Below are positions 15,066 through 23,605 of a stretch of DNA of 64,000 nt, one piece after another. The notes under the pieces were generated by a model. The model was not told the DNA's origin. It was given only the letters and a program-made list of their open reading frames with translations, and did not search any database. Where the stretch lies: the NCBI RefSeq assembly GCF_001553115.1, contig NZ_KQ960175.1, forward strand, positions 1 through 64,000. Direction: 5' to 3'. The stretch is from Aedoeadaptatus coxii. GTDB lineage: Bacteria > Bacillota > Clostridia > Tissierellales > Peptoniphilaceae. A program made the position numbers and the translations under genes. How positions within the stretch are numbered: the first letter of the stretch is position 1; every line of letters starts with the position of its first letter.

Positions 15066-16286
15066 TTAATCAATCTTCTTTCTGATCATATCTTTTGCTT
15101 CTACTGCGCGGTCGAGGCGAGCTGTAAAAATTTGTCTCGCTTTATTGGCTACCTCGATAGGCTCTCCATCTTCATCTCGCATATCTTCGATCGTCCAAAG
15201 GAAATAGTCTTTCCCCGGCCCGAAGATCTCCACTTCGTCACCTTCAAATAAGCGATTGCGCTGCTCGATGGTGACGCGCTTATTCTCTTCATCGTAATCC
15301 AATACGACGCCGACGAAATCGTAATCTCTGATGTAGGTTGTGGAGTTACTGATCCCCCGCGTATCCTTCGCTTCTCCGAAGTAAAAACCCGTCGTAAAAT
15401 CCCGATGGGATACTTTCTGAATTTCTTCGAATAACTTTTCGTCGTACACGTAATGTTCAGGGTCATTATAGTAAGCATCGATGGCCATGCGATAGGAACG
15501 AATGACGGTGGCGAGATAATAAGAACTCTTGACCCGTCCTTCTATTTTGAAAGACCGAATGCCCGCTTCGATAAGTTCGTCGATGTGTCCGATCATGGAA
15601 AGATCTTTTGAATTGAGAATAAAGCTTCCCTCTTCCGTGGAATCGATGGGGAAATATTCTCCCGGACGATTTTCTTCGACCAAATGGTATTTGTAACGGC
15701 ACGGCTGCGCACAATCCCCTTGATTGGCGTCTCTTCCCGTCATGTAATTGCTGAGCAAGCAGCGTCCGCTGTAACTCATACACATAGCCCCGTGAACAAA
15801 TGTCTCGATGTCGATGCCGTCAACTGTGTCGACGATATTTTTAATCTCGTCTAAAGACAATTCCCTTGCGAGAACCACCCGCTCGGCGCCGAGATCCCTC
15901 CAAAATTTTACAGTGTCGCTATTGGTAATGCTCCCTTGGGTGCTCATGTGGATAGGAATCTTCGAGATACTGCGCACACGCTGAAAAATACCGGGATCGG
16001 AGACGATGACCGCATCGACACCGATAGATTCCAAATCTTTTACATAGTCCTCCAACCCGTCGAAATCGCCGTCGTGGGGGACGATGTTTAGCGTAACGTG
16101 GACGGTCTTTCCGCGGGCGTGAGCGTACTCTACGCCCTCTTTCATAGTCTCCAGGGGAAAGTTTTTCGATGCTTTACGTAGCCCAAAAGCTTCGCCGCCT
16201 AAGTAAACGGCGTCGGCACCGTAGTCGATGGCCGTCTTTAACTTTTCAAGATCTCCGGCAGGAGCCAATAGTTCTACTTTATTCAT
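15066..16286 (-). CDS. U32 family protein, probable tRNA U34 hydroxylase (TrhP type)
   Basis: A 406-residue protein with the U32 signature ETFVHGAMCMSYSGRCLLSN and further conserved cysteines (GDCAQPCRYKY) that may bind an Fe-S cluster. The amino half has a TIM-barrel pattern (VELLAPAGDLEKLKTAIDYG). Relatives annotated as peptidases are now known as prephenate-dependent tRNA hydroxylases making 5-hydroxyuridine at the wobble base (TrhP). The neighbouring trmR, which methylates that product, supports this reading. AAGGAG lies before the start. Confidence 0.87.
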   Translation of the reverse strand: MNKVELLAPAGDLEKLKTAIDYGADAVYLGGEAFGLRKASKNFPLETMKEGVEYAHARGKTVHVTLNIVPHDGDFDGLEDYVKDLESIGVDAVIVSDPGIFQRVRSISKIPIHMSTQGSITNSDTVKFWRDLGAERVVLARELSLDEIKNIVDTVDGIDIETFVHGAMCMSYSGRCLLSNYMTGRDANQGDCAQPCRYKYHLVEENRPGEYFPIDSTEEGSFILNSKDLSMIGHIDELIEAGIRSFKIEGRVKSSYYLATVIRSYRMAIDAYYNDPEHYVYDEKLFEEIQKVSHRDFTTGFYFGEAKDTRGISNSTTYIRDYDFVGVVLDYDEENKRVTIEQRNRLFEGDEVEIFGPGKDYFLWTIEDMRDEDGEPIEVANKARQIFTARLDRAVEAKDMIRKKID

Positions 16287-16920
16287 TCAATCTCCTTATC
16301 ATCAGCACACCGTCTCCAACGGGTAGTAAGTTGACACTTAATTCATCCGATTGAAAGACCGTATGCAACATTCGCTTCAGTCGCTTAACGATAGTTATCT
16401 TTCGACGTTTAAACAAAGCTTTCGACGCCAACATGCCGTGAAAAAGGACATTGTCCATACAAATTACGCCGTCCTCATTTAAAAGCCTGAGGCATTCTTT
16501 CAAATAAACTTCATACTGCCCCTTCGCCGCATCGATAAAAATAAAATCGTAAGATCCCCGATCTTTCGTAATAAATTCCGCCGCATCACCTACGATGAGA
16601 TCCACTCTATCTTCCAAATGTTGGTTCTGCAAATGGGTTCGCGCATTAATGGCACGAACAGAATCCAGCTCCACCGTCGTAATGACGGCGTTCGTCGCGC
16701 GGGCCATAACCGATGCGGAATATCCGATGGCGGTACCCAGTTCCAAAATGGTGCGCGGCTTTAATACCGATAGGAAGAAAGCCAAATAATTTTCCACCTG
16801 CCGGTCGATAATGGGAACTTCTTCCTCTTCGGCAAAGCGCCGCATTTCTTTCAAGTAATTGTCTTTTTCCGGCACGAGTTCATTAAGAAACTCTTCGATA
16901 AATGGTTCTGTCGTATACAT
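16279..16920 (-). CDS. trmR: O-methyltransferase, probable tRNA 5-hydroxyuridine methyltransferase
   Basis: A 213-residue SAM-dependent O-methyltransferase of the catechol-O-methyltransferase type: ILELGTAIGYSASVMA is the SAM-binding glycine loop, and YDFIFIDAAKGQYEVY with ICMDNVLFHG supply the metal and active-site region. The Bacillus homologue YrrM (TrmR) methylates 5-hydroxyuridine to 5-methoxyuridine at tRNA position 34. The next gene encodes the likely hydroxylase, with an eight-base overlap. The ATG directly follows the RNase J terminator and has no ribosome binding site, although the length fits the family. Confidence 0.85.
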   Translation of the reverse strand: MYTTEPFIEEFLNELVPEKDNYLKEMRRFAEEEEVPIIDRQVENYLAFFLSVLKPRTILELGTAIGYSASVMARATNAVITTVELDSVRAINARTHLQNQHLEDRVDLIVGDAAEFITKDRGSYDFIFIDAAKGQYEVYLKECLRLLNEDGVICMDNVLFHGMLASKALFKRRKITIVKRLKRMLHTVFQSDELSVNLLPVGDGVLMIRRLNE

Positions 16921-16924
16921 GCTA

Positions 16925-16947
16925 TAAAAAAGCCGGTTAAACCGGCT
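16925..16947 (-). terminator. Terminator after the RNase J gene
   Basis: AGCCGGT and ACCGGCT pair around a three-base loop (16931-16947) and are followed by six T on the minus strand. The T-run ends five bases before the trmR ATG. Confidence 0.85.
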
Positions 16948-16948
16948 A

Positions 16949-18619
16949 TTAAATATCCATAATAATGGGAAGAATCATGGGGTTGCGTCTAGTCTTTTTA
17001 AAGATGAAGTTTCTCAAGTCGTCGCGAATTTGCGATTTAATGGCAGACCATTCTTTCACATTGCTTTGTTTGCAATTCTCAACGGATTTCGACACGGTGT
17101 TACGCACATCGTTCATTAAATCCGTCGATTCGCGAACGTAGACGAAGCCCCTGGAAATAATGTCGGGTCCCGAAACCATTTCGCCGGTCTTTTTGTTCAT
17201 GGCAATAATGGCGATTATCAAGCCGTCTTCGGAAAGATGTTTTCTATCCCGTAGAACGATATTGCCTACATCGCCGATGCCCAGACCGTCGATAAGCACT
17301 TGACCGGATTCCACATCTTTCACGCGATGGGCTTCTGTCTTATTCATTTCCAAACATGCTCCGTTTTCGAGCAGGAAAATATTGTTTTTCGGAATACCCA
17401 TACGTTGCGCCACTTCCGCATGCTTTAAAAGGTGCTTTACTTCACCGTGCACGGGAATAAAGAATTTCGGCTTTAAAAGACTGAGCATAAGCTTATGCTC
17501 TTCCTGATAGGCGTGTCCGGATACGTGAATTTCGGATAGAGATTCATAGATAACGCGGACGCCCTTATCCAACAAGGTATTGATGACAGTATTGACCGCA
17601 TTTTCATTACCGGGAATCGGATGGGATGAAAGAATGATCACATCGTCTTTTGTCAATTGAATGCGTTTATGCTGACTATTTGCAATACGCGTCATGGCAC
17701 TCATAGGTTCCCCTTGGCTACCGGTTGTAATTAAAACCAGTTGCTTGGGATTGTAACGATCCATGTCCTTAATGTCGACGATGGTATTCTTCTTTACACG
17801 AAGATAACCGAGATTCTCGGCGATACCCATGACATTGAGCATGCTGCGACCGCTTAAGACGACCTTCCGGTTATAGCGCTCGGCAGCGTTTATAATCTGC
17901 TGAATCCGGAACACATTAGATGCGAATGTGGCGATGATGATCCGATTGTTCCGCATAAGGGCGAATAATCGATCCAATGTAGCGCCGACTTTTCGCTCGC
18001 TCATTGAAAAGCCTTCCCGAAGCACGTTGGTCGACTCGCTGAAAAGTGCCAATACGCCTTTGTCTCCAATTTCCGCCAAGCGGTTTAAGTCGATGGGCGC
18101 GCCTGCAATGGGCGTAAAGTCAACTTTAAAGTCGCCGGTGTGTACCAACACGCCGAGGGGCGTCGTAATGGCAAGGGCTGCCGCATCGGGGATGGAGTGG
18201 TTGACACTTATCCATTCGATATCAAAGTATTTGCCTACCTTCATAGGTTTTTTATAACTTACGGTCACGAGTTTTGTCGAGCGAAGCAAACGATGCTCTT
18301 TTAATTTATTCTCGAGAAGTGCCAATGTAAGTTTGGTTCCGTATACAGGCACATTAATTTGTTTTAAAACATAGGGAACGGCACCAATATGGTCTTCGTG
18401 TCCGTGAGTGATGACGATTCCCTTTATTTTTTTTCTGTTTTTTAATAAATACGTTATGTCGGGTATGACGACGTCGATTCCCGGCATATCATCTTCCGGA
18501 AAGGTCATACCGCAGTCGATCAGTATTATCTCGTCACGATATTCGATGACCGTCATATTCTTCCCAACTTCATGTAATCCTCCTAGAGGAATTATACGAA
18601 GTTTTTCCTTAGTCTTCAT
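16949..18619 (-). CDS. Ribonuclease J
   Basis: A 556-residue metallo-beta-lactamase/beta-CASP nuclease. Metal-binding motif THGHEDHIG (about residues 73-81), the beta-CASP region (SESTNVLREGF) and later motifs (SSHPIPGNE, VHGEVKHLLKH) are all present, as is the carboxyl domain. It degrades and matures RNA as an endonuclease and 5' exonuclease, replacing RNase E in Gram-positives. Whether it corresponds to J1 or J2 is not decidable here. The gene overlaps the fur end by 11 bases. Confidence 0.95.
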   Translation of the reverse strand: MKTKEKLRIIPLGGLHEVGKNMTVIEYRDEIILIDCGMTFPEDDMPGIDVVIPDITYLLKNRKKIKGIVITHGHEDHIGAVPYVLKQINVPVYGTKLTLALLENKLKEHRLLRSTKLVTVSYKKPMKVGKYFDIEWISVNHSIPDAAALAITTPLGVLVHTGDFKVDFTPIAGAPIDLNRLAEIGDKGVLALFSESTNVLREGFSMSERKVGATLDRLFALMRNNRIIIATFASNVFRIQQIINAAERYNRKVVLSGRSMLNVMGIAENLGYLRVKKNTIVDIKDMDRYNPKQLVLITTGSQGEPMSAMTRIANSQHKRIQLTKDDVIILSSHPIPGNENAVNTVINTLLDKGVRVIYESLSEIHVSGHAYQEEHKLMLSLLKPKFFIPVHGEVKHLLKHAEVAQRMGIPKNNIFLLENGACLEMNKTEAHRVKDVESGQVLIDGLGIGDVGNIVLRDRKHLSEDGLIIAIIAMNKKTGEMVSGPDIISRGFVYVRESTDLMNDVRNTVSKSVENCKQSNVKEWSAIKSQIRDDLRNFIFKKTRRNPMILPIIMDI

Positions 18620-19067
18620 CAGACTCTCCTTTCAACTTCTGTGCGCATTCTTCACAAATGCCGTAAAACTTTAAATTATGATCCGTTATATGAAAGTGAA
18701 CCGTTCGTTCAATTTCTTCTTCTAAGTCATCTAATAAATCCACATTAACTTCTGTAATTTTGTGGCATTTATTGCACACCAGATGGTGGTGAATATGCTT
18801 TTCGCCTCTCAAACGGCGTTCGTAACGTGTCGTACCGTCCGAAAGAGTTAAGGCCGTTAAAAATCCGATTTCCTCCAAGAGGCTAACGGCACGGTAAACT
18901 GTCGCGATGCCGATTTCAGGCATTTTTTTAGAAGCGTATTGAAATACCTCTTCTGTCGTCATGTGTTCGTCATCATGTTCGATAAAAACATCCATTACAA
19001 CTTGACGTTGTTTCGTGTATTTATAACCTTTATCTTGTAGAAAATCCTTATATTCATTTGCCGGCAT
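18609..19067 (-). CDS. Fur-family metal- or peroxide-responsive repressor
   Basis: A 152-residue regulator with a winged helix (TTEEVFQYASKKMPEIGIATVYRAVSLL, split across residues 37-64), the histidine-rich sensory region HIHHHLVC, and two CxxC pairs (Cys98/Cys101 and Cys138/Cys141) for a structural zinc. It could be Fur, PerR or Zur; the residues visible do not settle which metal it senses. It lies between ruvX and the RNase J gene, preceded by GGTGGGTG. Confidence 0.9.
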   Translation of the reverse strand: MPANEYKDFLQDKGYKYTKQRQVVMDVFIEHDDEHMTTEEVFQYASKKMPEIGIATVYRAVSLLEEIGFLTALTLSDGTTRYERRLRGEKHIHHHLVCNKCHKITEVNVDLLDDLEEEIERTVHFHITDHNLKFYGICEECAQKLKGESDED

Positions 19068-19086
19068 AATTCACCCACCTATTCCT

Positions 19087-19096
19087 GTACATGTAC
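19087..19096. promoter_or_regulatory. 10-bp palindrome upstream of the Fur-family gene
   Basis: GTACATGTAC is a perfect inverted repeat 20 bases before the fur start codon. It does not look like a Fur or PerR box, which are AT-rich with TGATAAT/ATTATAA halves. It may be chance or an operator for another regulator. Confidence 0.2.
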
Positions 19097-19132
19097 CTTT
19101 TGACATAAAAAGTGCGCCTTCTTTGGCGTAAA

Positions 19133-19549
19133 TTAAAGTGACTGTTGATCTAAATATGTTTGTAAAATGAGTACGGCGGCTAATTTATCCACGTGTTTTT
19201 TTCTGTTTTCACGTCGTACACCGCCCTCCATCAGCGCGCGAGTGGCGGAAGCCGTCGTCAATCGTTCGTCGACAAATTCGATCTCCATAGCGAGGGCTTC
19301 TTTTAAATACTCGGCGTAATTTAGCGTACGGGTCGCTTGAAAGCCCATGGAATTGTTCATATTCTTCGGTAGACCGACGATTAACTTTTCCACCTTGTAT
19401 TCGTCAATAATGCGCTTTAACGCCTTTACATCTTCTACTTTGGAACTTCTCATAATCGTCGTAACGCCCTGAGCTAAAATGCCGAGGGGATCGGATACGG
19501 CGACGCCGATAGTTTTATTGCCTATGTCTAGGCCTAATACTCTGTTCAT
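19133..19549 (-). CDS. ruvX: RuvX/YqgF-type Holliday junction resolvase-like nuclease
   Basis: A 138-residue RNase H-fold protein beginning MNRVLGLDIGNKTIGVAVSD with the catalytic aspartate, and with VEKLIVGLPKNMN and FVDERLTTASATRAL. The family acts in 16S rRNA 5'-end maturation and has been proposed to resolve Holliday junctions. The order alaS-ireB-ruvX is conserved in Firmicutes; here an aldo/keto reductase gene has been inserted. The ATG directly follows the upstream stop codon. Confidence 0.93.
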   Translation of the reverse strand: MNRVLGLDIGNKTIGVAVSDPLGILAQGVTTIMRSSKVEDVKALKRIIDEYKVEKLIVGLPKNMNNSMGFQATRTLNYAEYLKEALAMEIEFVDERLTTASATRALMEGGVRRENRKKHVDKLAAVLILQTYLDQQSL

Positions 19550-20491
19550 TTAAATCACTTTAATACAAAATTCCGGACACACCGTGGCACAATATCCACA
19601 TAAAATACAATCTTCATTCGGTACGGCTTTCCCGTCGATGACGTGAATGCCGTTTTGTTTGCAGCGATTTTCACAGCTGCCGCAACCGATACAATAGTCG
19701 CCGATAATTAAATGGCGTTTTTTACCGGAAACATCCTGTAATGCTTCCTCGTTTTCGCGATGGTTTAAAAATAAATCGACATTATAATCGATTTCGCTCT
19801 TAGACTGCATGCCGATCGCCGTTGCGTCGATGCCTTCCTGTTCACGAATCCAATGAAGTGCTTCGCGATTGTCTTGAATTAAATGGCCGCCGCCTAAAGC
19901 TTTCATGGAATAAATTCCAATGCCCTTGTCGTGGCGCGCTTTAATGGCGTTTAGCATTTGCTCGGCCGTACCGTCTTGTATCCCGATTCCCTTTTTATTG
20001 ATTATCGGGTGAATGACTTCGATCTCGGGAAAAAGCGCAGTCGCATTGACACATCCGATGAAGTGCGTAGATATGCCTACGGCGCGAATTATTCCTTCGT
20101 CTTTAAACTGCTTTAGACGCTTTAAAGCCTCGCGGTGACCTTTAAGCGTTAAAAGCGATTCCTGCTCGTGGAGCATAAAGATATCAATATAATCGGTATT
20201 CAGTTCAGTCAGAGCTTTTTTTACACTTGCCTCTGCTGTTTTAGCATCATAGCAGTAAGCCTTCGAAGTGATAACCCACTCATCGCGACCTAAAATTTTA
20301 ATAGCGTCGCGTATATAAGCGTAATTATCATAAATCTCGGCGGTATCTATGAAGTTAATACCCTTTTCTCGGGCATATATTAATAATTCCGTGCCTTTTT
20401 TTAAAGATAAATTTGCTTGAAATCTGGAAAAGGTCAAGGAGCCAAAACATAAAGGCGATACTTCGATCCCCCTCTTTCCTAAAATAGCCAT
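19550..20491 (-). CDS. Aldo/keto reductase with carboxyl 4Fe-4S ferredoxin domain
   Basis: A 313-residue protein. The first 240 residues form an aldo/keto reductase barrel with the GINFIDTAEIYDN motif holding the catalytic Asp and Tyr. The end carries two 4Fe-4S clusters: CIGCGSCENRC and CILCGYCATVCPEFC. Such fusions are common in anaerobes; the substrate is unknown. ATG 20491 is chosen since AAAGGAG lies five bases upstream, rather than 20509. The gene interrupts the usual ireB-ruvX pair. Confidence 0.88.
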   Translation of the reverse strand: MAILGKRGIEVSPLCFGSLTFSRFQANLSLKKGTELLIYAREKGINFIDTAEIYDNYAYIRDAIKILGRDEWVITSKAYCYDAKTAEASVKKALTELNTDYIDIFMLHEQESLLTLKGHREALKRLKQFKDEGIIRAVGISTHFIGCVNATALFPEIEVIHPIINKKGIGIQDGTAEQMLNAIKARHDKGIGIYSMKALGGGHLIQDNREALHWIREQEGIDATAIGMQSKSEIDYNVDLFLNHRENEEALQDVSGKKRHLIIGDYCIGCGSCENRCKQNGIHVIDGKAVPNEDCILCGYCATVCPEFCIKVI

Positions 20492-20512
20492 AGATCTCCT
20501 TTGTAACATTAG

Positions 20513-20542
20513 AATAGAGATGAGCCTACGCCCATCTCTATT
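20513..20542. terminator. Hairpin at the end of ireB
   Basis: AATAGAGATG and CATCTCTATT form a perfect 10-bp stem with a ten-base loop overlapping the ireB stop. A T-rich tail follows only on the plus strand, so as a terminator for ireB it would be weak. It may rather adjust the level of the downstream transcript. Confidence 0.35.
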
Positions 20543-20795
20543 TTTCTTTTAAATAGAATTTTAACAACTCTGCTAAAAGCTCGTCACGTTCAATTGATTG
20601 TATGATGCTGCGTGCATCTCGATGACTCGTTATATAGGTGGGATCTCCGGATAATACATAGCCAATAATTTGATCGACCGGGTCGTATCCCTTGTCTTCA
20701 AGTGCATGAAACACTACGGTCATACCTGAACGAATTTTCTCGCTGTCACCGCCTGATTTTTCAAATATATGCGTTTCAAACTGATTATTGTCCAT
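20538..20795 (-). CDS. ireB: IreB family regulatory phosphoprotein
   Basis: An 85-residue protein matching UPF0297/IreB (YrzL): [23 protein letters not shown] split over residues 29-51, then [15 protein letters not shown]. In Enterococcus IreB is a substrate of the PASTA kinase IreK and links it to cell-wall stress. It follows alaS as in most Firmicutes. A TATAAT (20816-20821) precedes it with no good -35, and GGAGG lies before the start. Confidence 0.95.
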   Translation of the reverse strand: MDNNQFETHIFEKSGGDSEKIRSGMTVVFHALEDKGYDPVDQIIGYVLSGDPTYITSHRDARSIIQSIERDELLAELLKFYLKEK

Positions 20796-20843
20796 ATAAT
20801 CTCCTCCATAGAGCTATTATAACACAAATATCAGAATCCGACA

Positions 20844-23483
20844 TTATTTTGATAAGGCTTGTAATATTTCTGCCACACTGTTCATGGCTTCCTTCACTTT
20901 CGAAGGATCTTTGGCACCGGCCGTCGCCATATCCGGGCGTCCGCCACCGCCGCCACCGGCAATTTTCGCAACTTCCTTCACAATATTGCCCGCTTTGCAT
21001 CCTTTTTCGATGGCTGATTTGGGAGCCGCGCAGACGAAGTTCAACTTGTCGTCATTAAGCGTAGATAAAACGACGACGGCATCGTTTTTATCGCGCATGG
21101 TTTCCGCCATGTTCCGCAAATCTTCGACGGATACATTTTCAAAACTTCCGCGAACGAAGGAAATATCGCCCACTTTTTCCACTTCGCCGATTTCATCGCT
21201 CATTTTTGATTTTGCAATTTCGGCATTTAAGCGATTAAGTTCTTTTTCAAGGCTCTTTTCCTTTTCCAAATGATTCTTCAGTTTTTCAAGGACGTTGCCT
21301 TCCGTTGTTTTTAAAAGACGTGCCGTTTCTTTCGCTAAGTTCTCTTTATCCTTCGTAAAGCGATAAGCGCCGGGGCCTGTGACAGTTTCCATACGTCGTA
21401 CACCGGCGGAAATGCCGTTTTCCGATAAGATTTTAAACATTCCGATTTGGGCCGTATTATCCACATGCGTACCGCCGCAAAGCTCTTTCGAATAGTCGCC
21501 CATGGTCACAACGCGTACTTCGTCGCCATATTTATTTTCAAAAAGACCAACGGCGCCATCGGCTTTTGCTTCTTCGTAAGACAAAAGTTCAGTTTTAACC
21601 GGAAGAGATTCAAAGATTTTTCGATTGACCAATTCTTCGATCGCCTGAAGATCCTCTTCAGAAACACCTTCGTAATGGGTAAAATCGAAACGCATCATCC
21701 CGGGAGCTACGTAAGAACCCGCTTGATTGACGTGATCGCCCAGCACATCTTTGAGCGCTTGATGTAATAAGTGGGTGACCGAGTGATTGCGACGAATCAT
21801 TTCCCGTCTGTCTTTTTCTACCATCGCATCTACTTGTCCGGCTTTCGCTACGCCTTCCACAACTTTCCCAATGCAATAAATATGACCGCTCTTCGTCTTT
21901 TGAGTGTCCTCCACTTCGATGGTGAAGTCTTTCCCTTTCAATACGCCGGTATCGCCGATTTGCCCGCCGCTTTCAGCATAAAATGGCGTCGGGTCGAGGT
22001 AGAAAATGCCCTTTTCTCCCGTCTTTAACTCGCCGATTTCTTCATCTTCACAAATGATATGCAAAAGATCAGCGTCTTTAACGCTTAGGCTATCGTAGCC
22101 GACAAAGGTTGTCTCTTCAGCGATTTCGTTGAAATTGAATCCGCCGCCGGCCGACCATCCGATGTTTTCAGAATCGTCGCGAGCGTCGCGGGCACGGTTT
22201 TTTTGTGCTTCCATTGCATCATTAAATGCGATTTCATCGAGTATCATGCCGTTATCGGCAAGAATTTCCTTCGTCAAATCGACGGGGAATCCATAGGTGT
22301 CGTATAGCTTGAAGGCATCGGAGCCTGAAAATTCGTTAAGCCCTTCCCGCTTTTTATTTTCGATTTCCGTTTCGAGAAGGTTCATGCCCGTTTCAAGCGT
22401 CTTTAAAAAGCGTTCTTCTTCGCGTAGAATTACCCGACGAATAACCTCGCGATTTTCATCTAACTCTTTATATTGCACTTTCCATGAATCGATGACTTTA
22501 TCGGCGAGCTTATATAAAAAGGCCTCGTGAATACCGAGATTGCGCCCGTGTTTTGCTGCGCGGCGCGTTAAACGCCGTTCCACATAGCCTCTGCCTTCAT
22601 TTGAGGGAATAATGGAATCCGAAATCATAAAAGTAATGGCGCGAATGTGGTCGGTAATAACGCGCACCGATTCGTCCTTTTTGCCGTCGGTTCCGTAAGT
22701 GTAGTTCGCCATGCGGCATACTTCTTCTAAAATATCGTGGATGGCGTCGATTTCAAAAATATTATTCGTATCTTGAAGTACAGTTGCAATCCGTTCCAGA
22801 CCCATACCCGTATCGATATTGGGATGCTTCAAGGGGTGGTATTCGCCCTCTTCGTCTTTATCAAATTGGGTAAAGACGAGGTTCCATACTTCGATGTAAC
22901 GGTCGCAATCGCAGCCCGGTTTGCAATTCGGATCGCCGCAGCCGTGCTTTTCGCCGCGATCAAAATAAATCTCCGAACAAGGACCCGACGGACCGACAGC
23001 GAGTTCCCAGAAGTTGTCATCTTTCCCCAATCGTACAATACGTTCCTTGGGAAGGCCGATGACTTCATTCCAAATACGGAATGCTTCGTCGTCATCTAAA
23101 TAAACTGTAGCCCATAAACGTTCGGGGTCAATCTCCAATACTTTTGTTAAAAATTCCCACGCCCAGGGAATAACTTCCGGTTTAAAATAATCGCCGAAAG
23201 AGAAGTTTCCCAGCATTTCAAAAAATGTAGCGTGCCGATCGGTCTTGCCTACATTTTCAATATCGCCTGTGCGAATACATTTTTGTGACGTACATACCCG
23301 TGGTGCGGGAGGTGTCGCTTCTCCGGTAAAATACTTTTTCATTGGCGCCATACCCGCTCCAATTAAGAGAAGGGATTTGTCGTTTTGAGGAACCAAAGAA
23401 AAACTCGGCAAGGCCAAGTGTTCTTTGCTTTCAAAAAATTCTAAAAATGCGCTTCTAATTTCGTGTAAACCCAATGATTTCAT
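20844..23483 (-). CDS. alaS: Alanyl-tRNA synthetase
   Basis: An 879-residue class II synthetase with catalytic domain at the amino end (RTGDIENVGKTDRHATFFEM), the editing domain with HSVTHLLHQAL and CGGTHV, and the carboxyl DHHA1-like domain with the glycine-rich AGGGGGGRPDMA. It charges tRNA-Ala and clears mischarged Ser and Gly. It has its own consensus promoter. A Cys/His-rich insertion (GCGDPNCKPGCDC) in the catalytic part probably binds zinc. Confidence 0.98.
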   Translation of the reverse strand: MKSLGLHEIRSAFLEFFESKEHLALPSFSLVPQNDKSLLLIGAGMAPMKKYFTGEATPPAPRVCTSQKCIRTGDIENVGKTDRHATFFEMLGNFSFGDYFKPEVIPWAWEFLTKVLEIDPERLWATVYLDDDEAFRIWNEVIGLPKERIVRLGKDDNFWELAVGPSGPCSEIYFDRGEKHGCGDPNCKPGCDCDRYIEVWNLVFTQFDKDEEGEYHPLKHPNIDTGMGLERIATVLQDTNNIFEIDAIHDILEEVCRMANYTYGTDGKKDESVRVITDHIRAITFMISDSIIPSNEGRGYVERRLTRRAAKHGRNLGIHEAFLYKLADKVIDSWKVQYKELDENREVIRRVILREEERFLKTLETGMNLLETEIENKKREGLNEFSGSDAFKLYDTYGFPVDLTKEILADNGMILDEIAFNDAMEAQKNRARDARDDSENIGWSAGGGFNFNEIAEETTFVGYDSLSVKDADLLHIICEDEEIGELKTGEKGIFYLDPTPFYAESGGQIGDTGVLKGKDFTIEVEDTQKTKSGHIYCIGKVVEGVAKAGQVDAMVEKDRREMIRRNHSVTHLLHQALKDVLGDHVNQAGSYVAPGMMRFDFTHYEGVSEEDLQAIEELVNRKIFESLPVKTELLSYEEAKADGAVGLFENKYGDEVRVVTMGDYSKELCGGTHVDNTAQIGMFKILSENGISAGVRRMETVTGPGAYRFTKDKENLAKETARLLKTTEGNVLEKLKNHLEKEKSLEKELNRLNAEIAKSKMSDEIGEVEKVGDISFVRGSFENVSVEDLRNMAETMRDKNDAVVVLSTLNDDKLNFVCAAPKSAIEKGCKAGNIVKEVAKIAGGGGGGRPDMATAGAKDPSKVKEAMNSVAEILQALSK

Positions 23484-23524
23484 GTTTCCTCCCGATGATC
23501 TGTATAATCTTGATTATGAATAAA

Positions 23525-23553
23525 ATTATAAAGTTGGATAGATAGAATGTCAA
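23525..23553 (-). promoter_or_regulatory. Promoter of alaS
   Basis: Consensus TTGACA (23548-23553), 17 bases and TATAAT (23525-23530) on the minus strand, 42 bases before the alaS start. There is no T-box in this 117-base gap. Confidence 0.92.
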
Positions 23554-23569
23554 TTTGAATACTTTATTC

Positions 23570-23605
23570 AAAAATAAATAAGCGGCGGCCATGCCGTCGC
23601 TTATT
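23570..23605 (-). terminator. Terminator after the AI-2E family transporter gene
   Basis: A 13-bp stem with one mismatch (23577-23605) around an ATG loop, followed by a T-rich run on the minus strand. It overlaps the stop codon of the transporter gene. Confidence 0.8.

Noticed and set aside
18609-19096. Fur box for autoregulation upstream of the Fur-family gene
   Set aside because: The only symmetric element, GTACATGTAC, does not match Fur, PerR or Zur boxes.
23484-23600. T-box before alaS
   Set aside because: The 117-base gap holds only a terminator and a consensus promoter; no T-box core or antiterminator is present.
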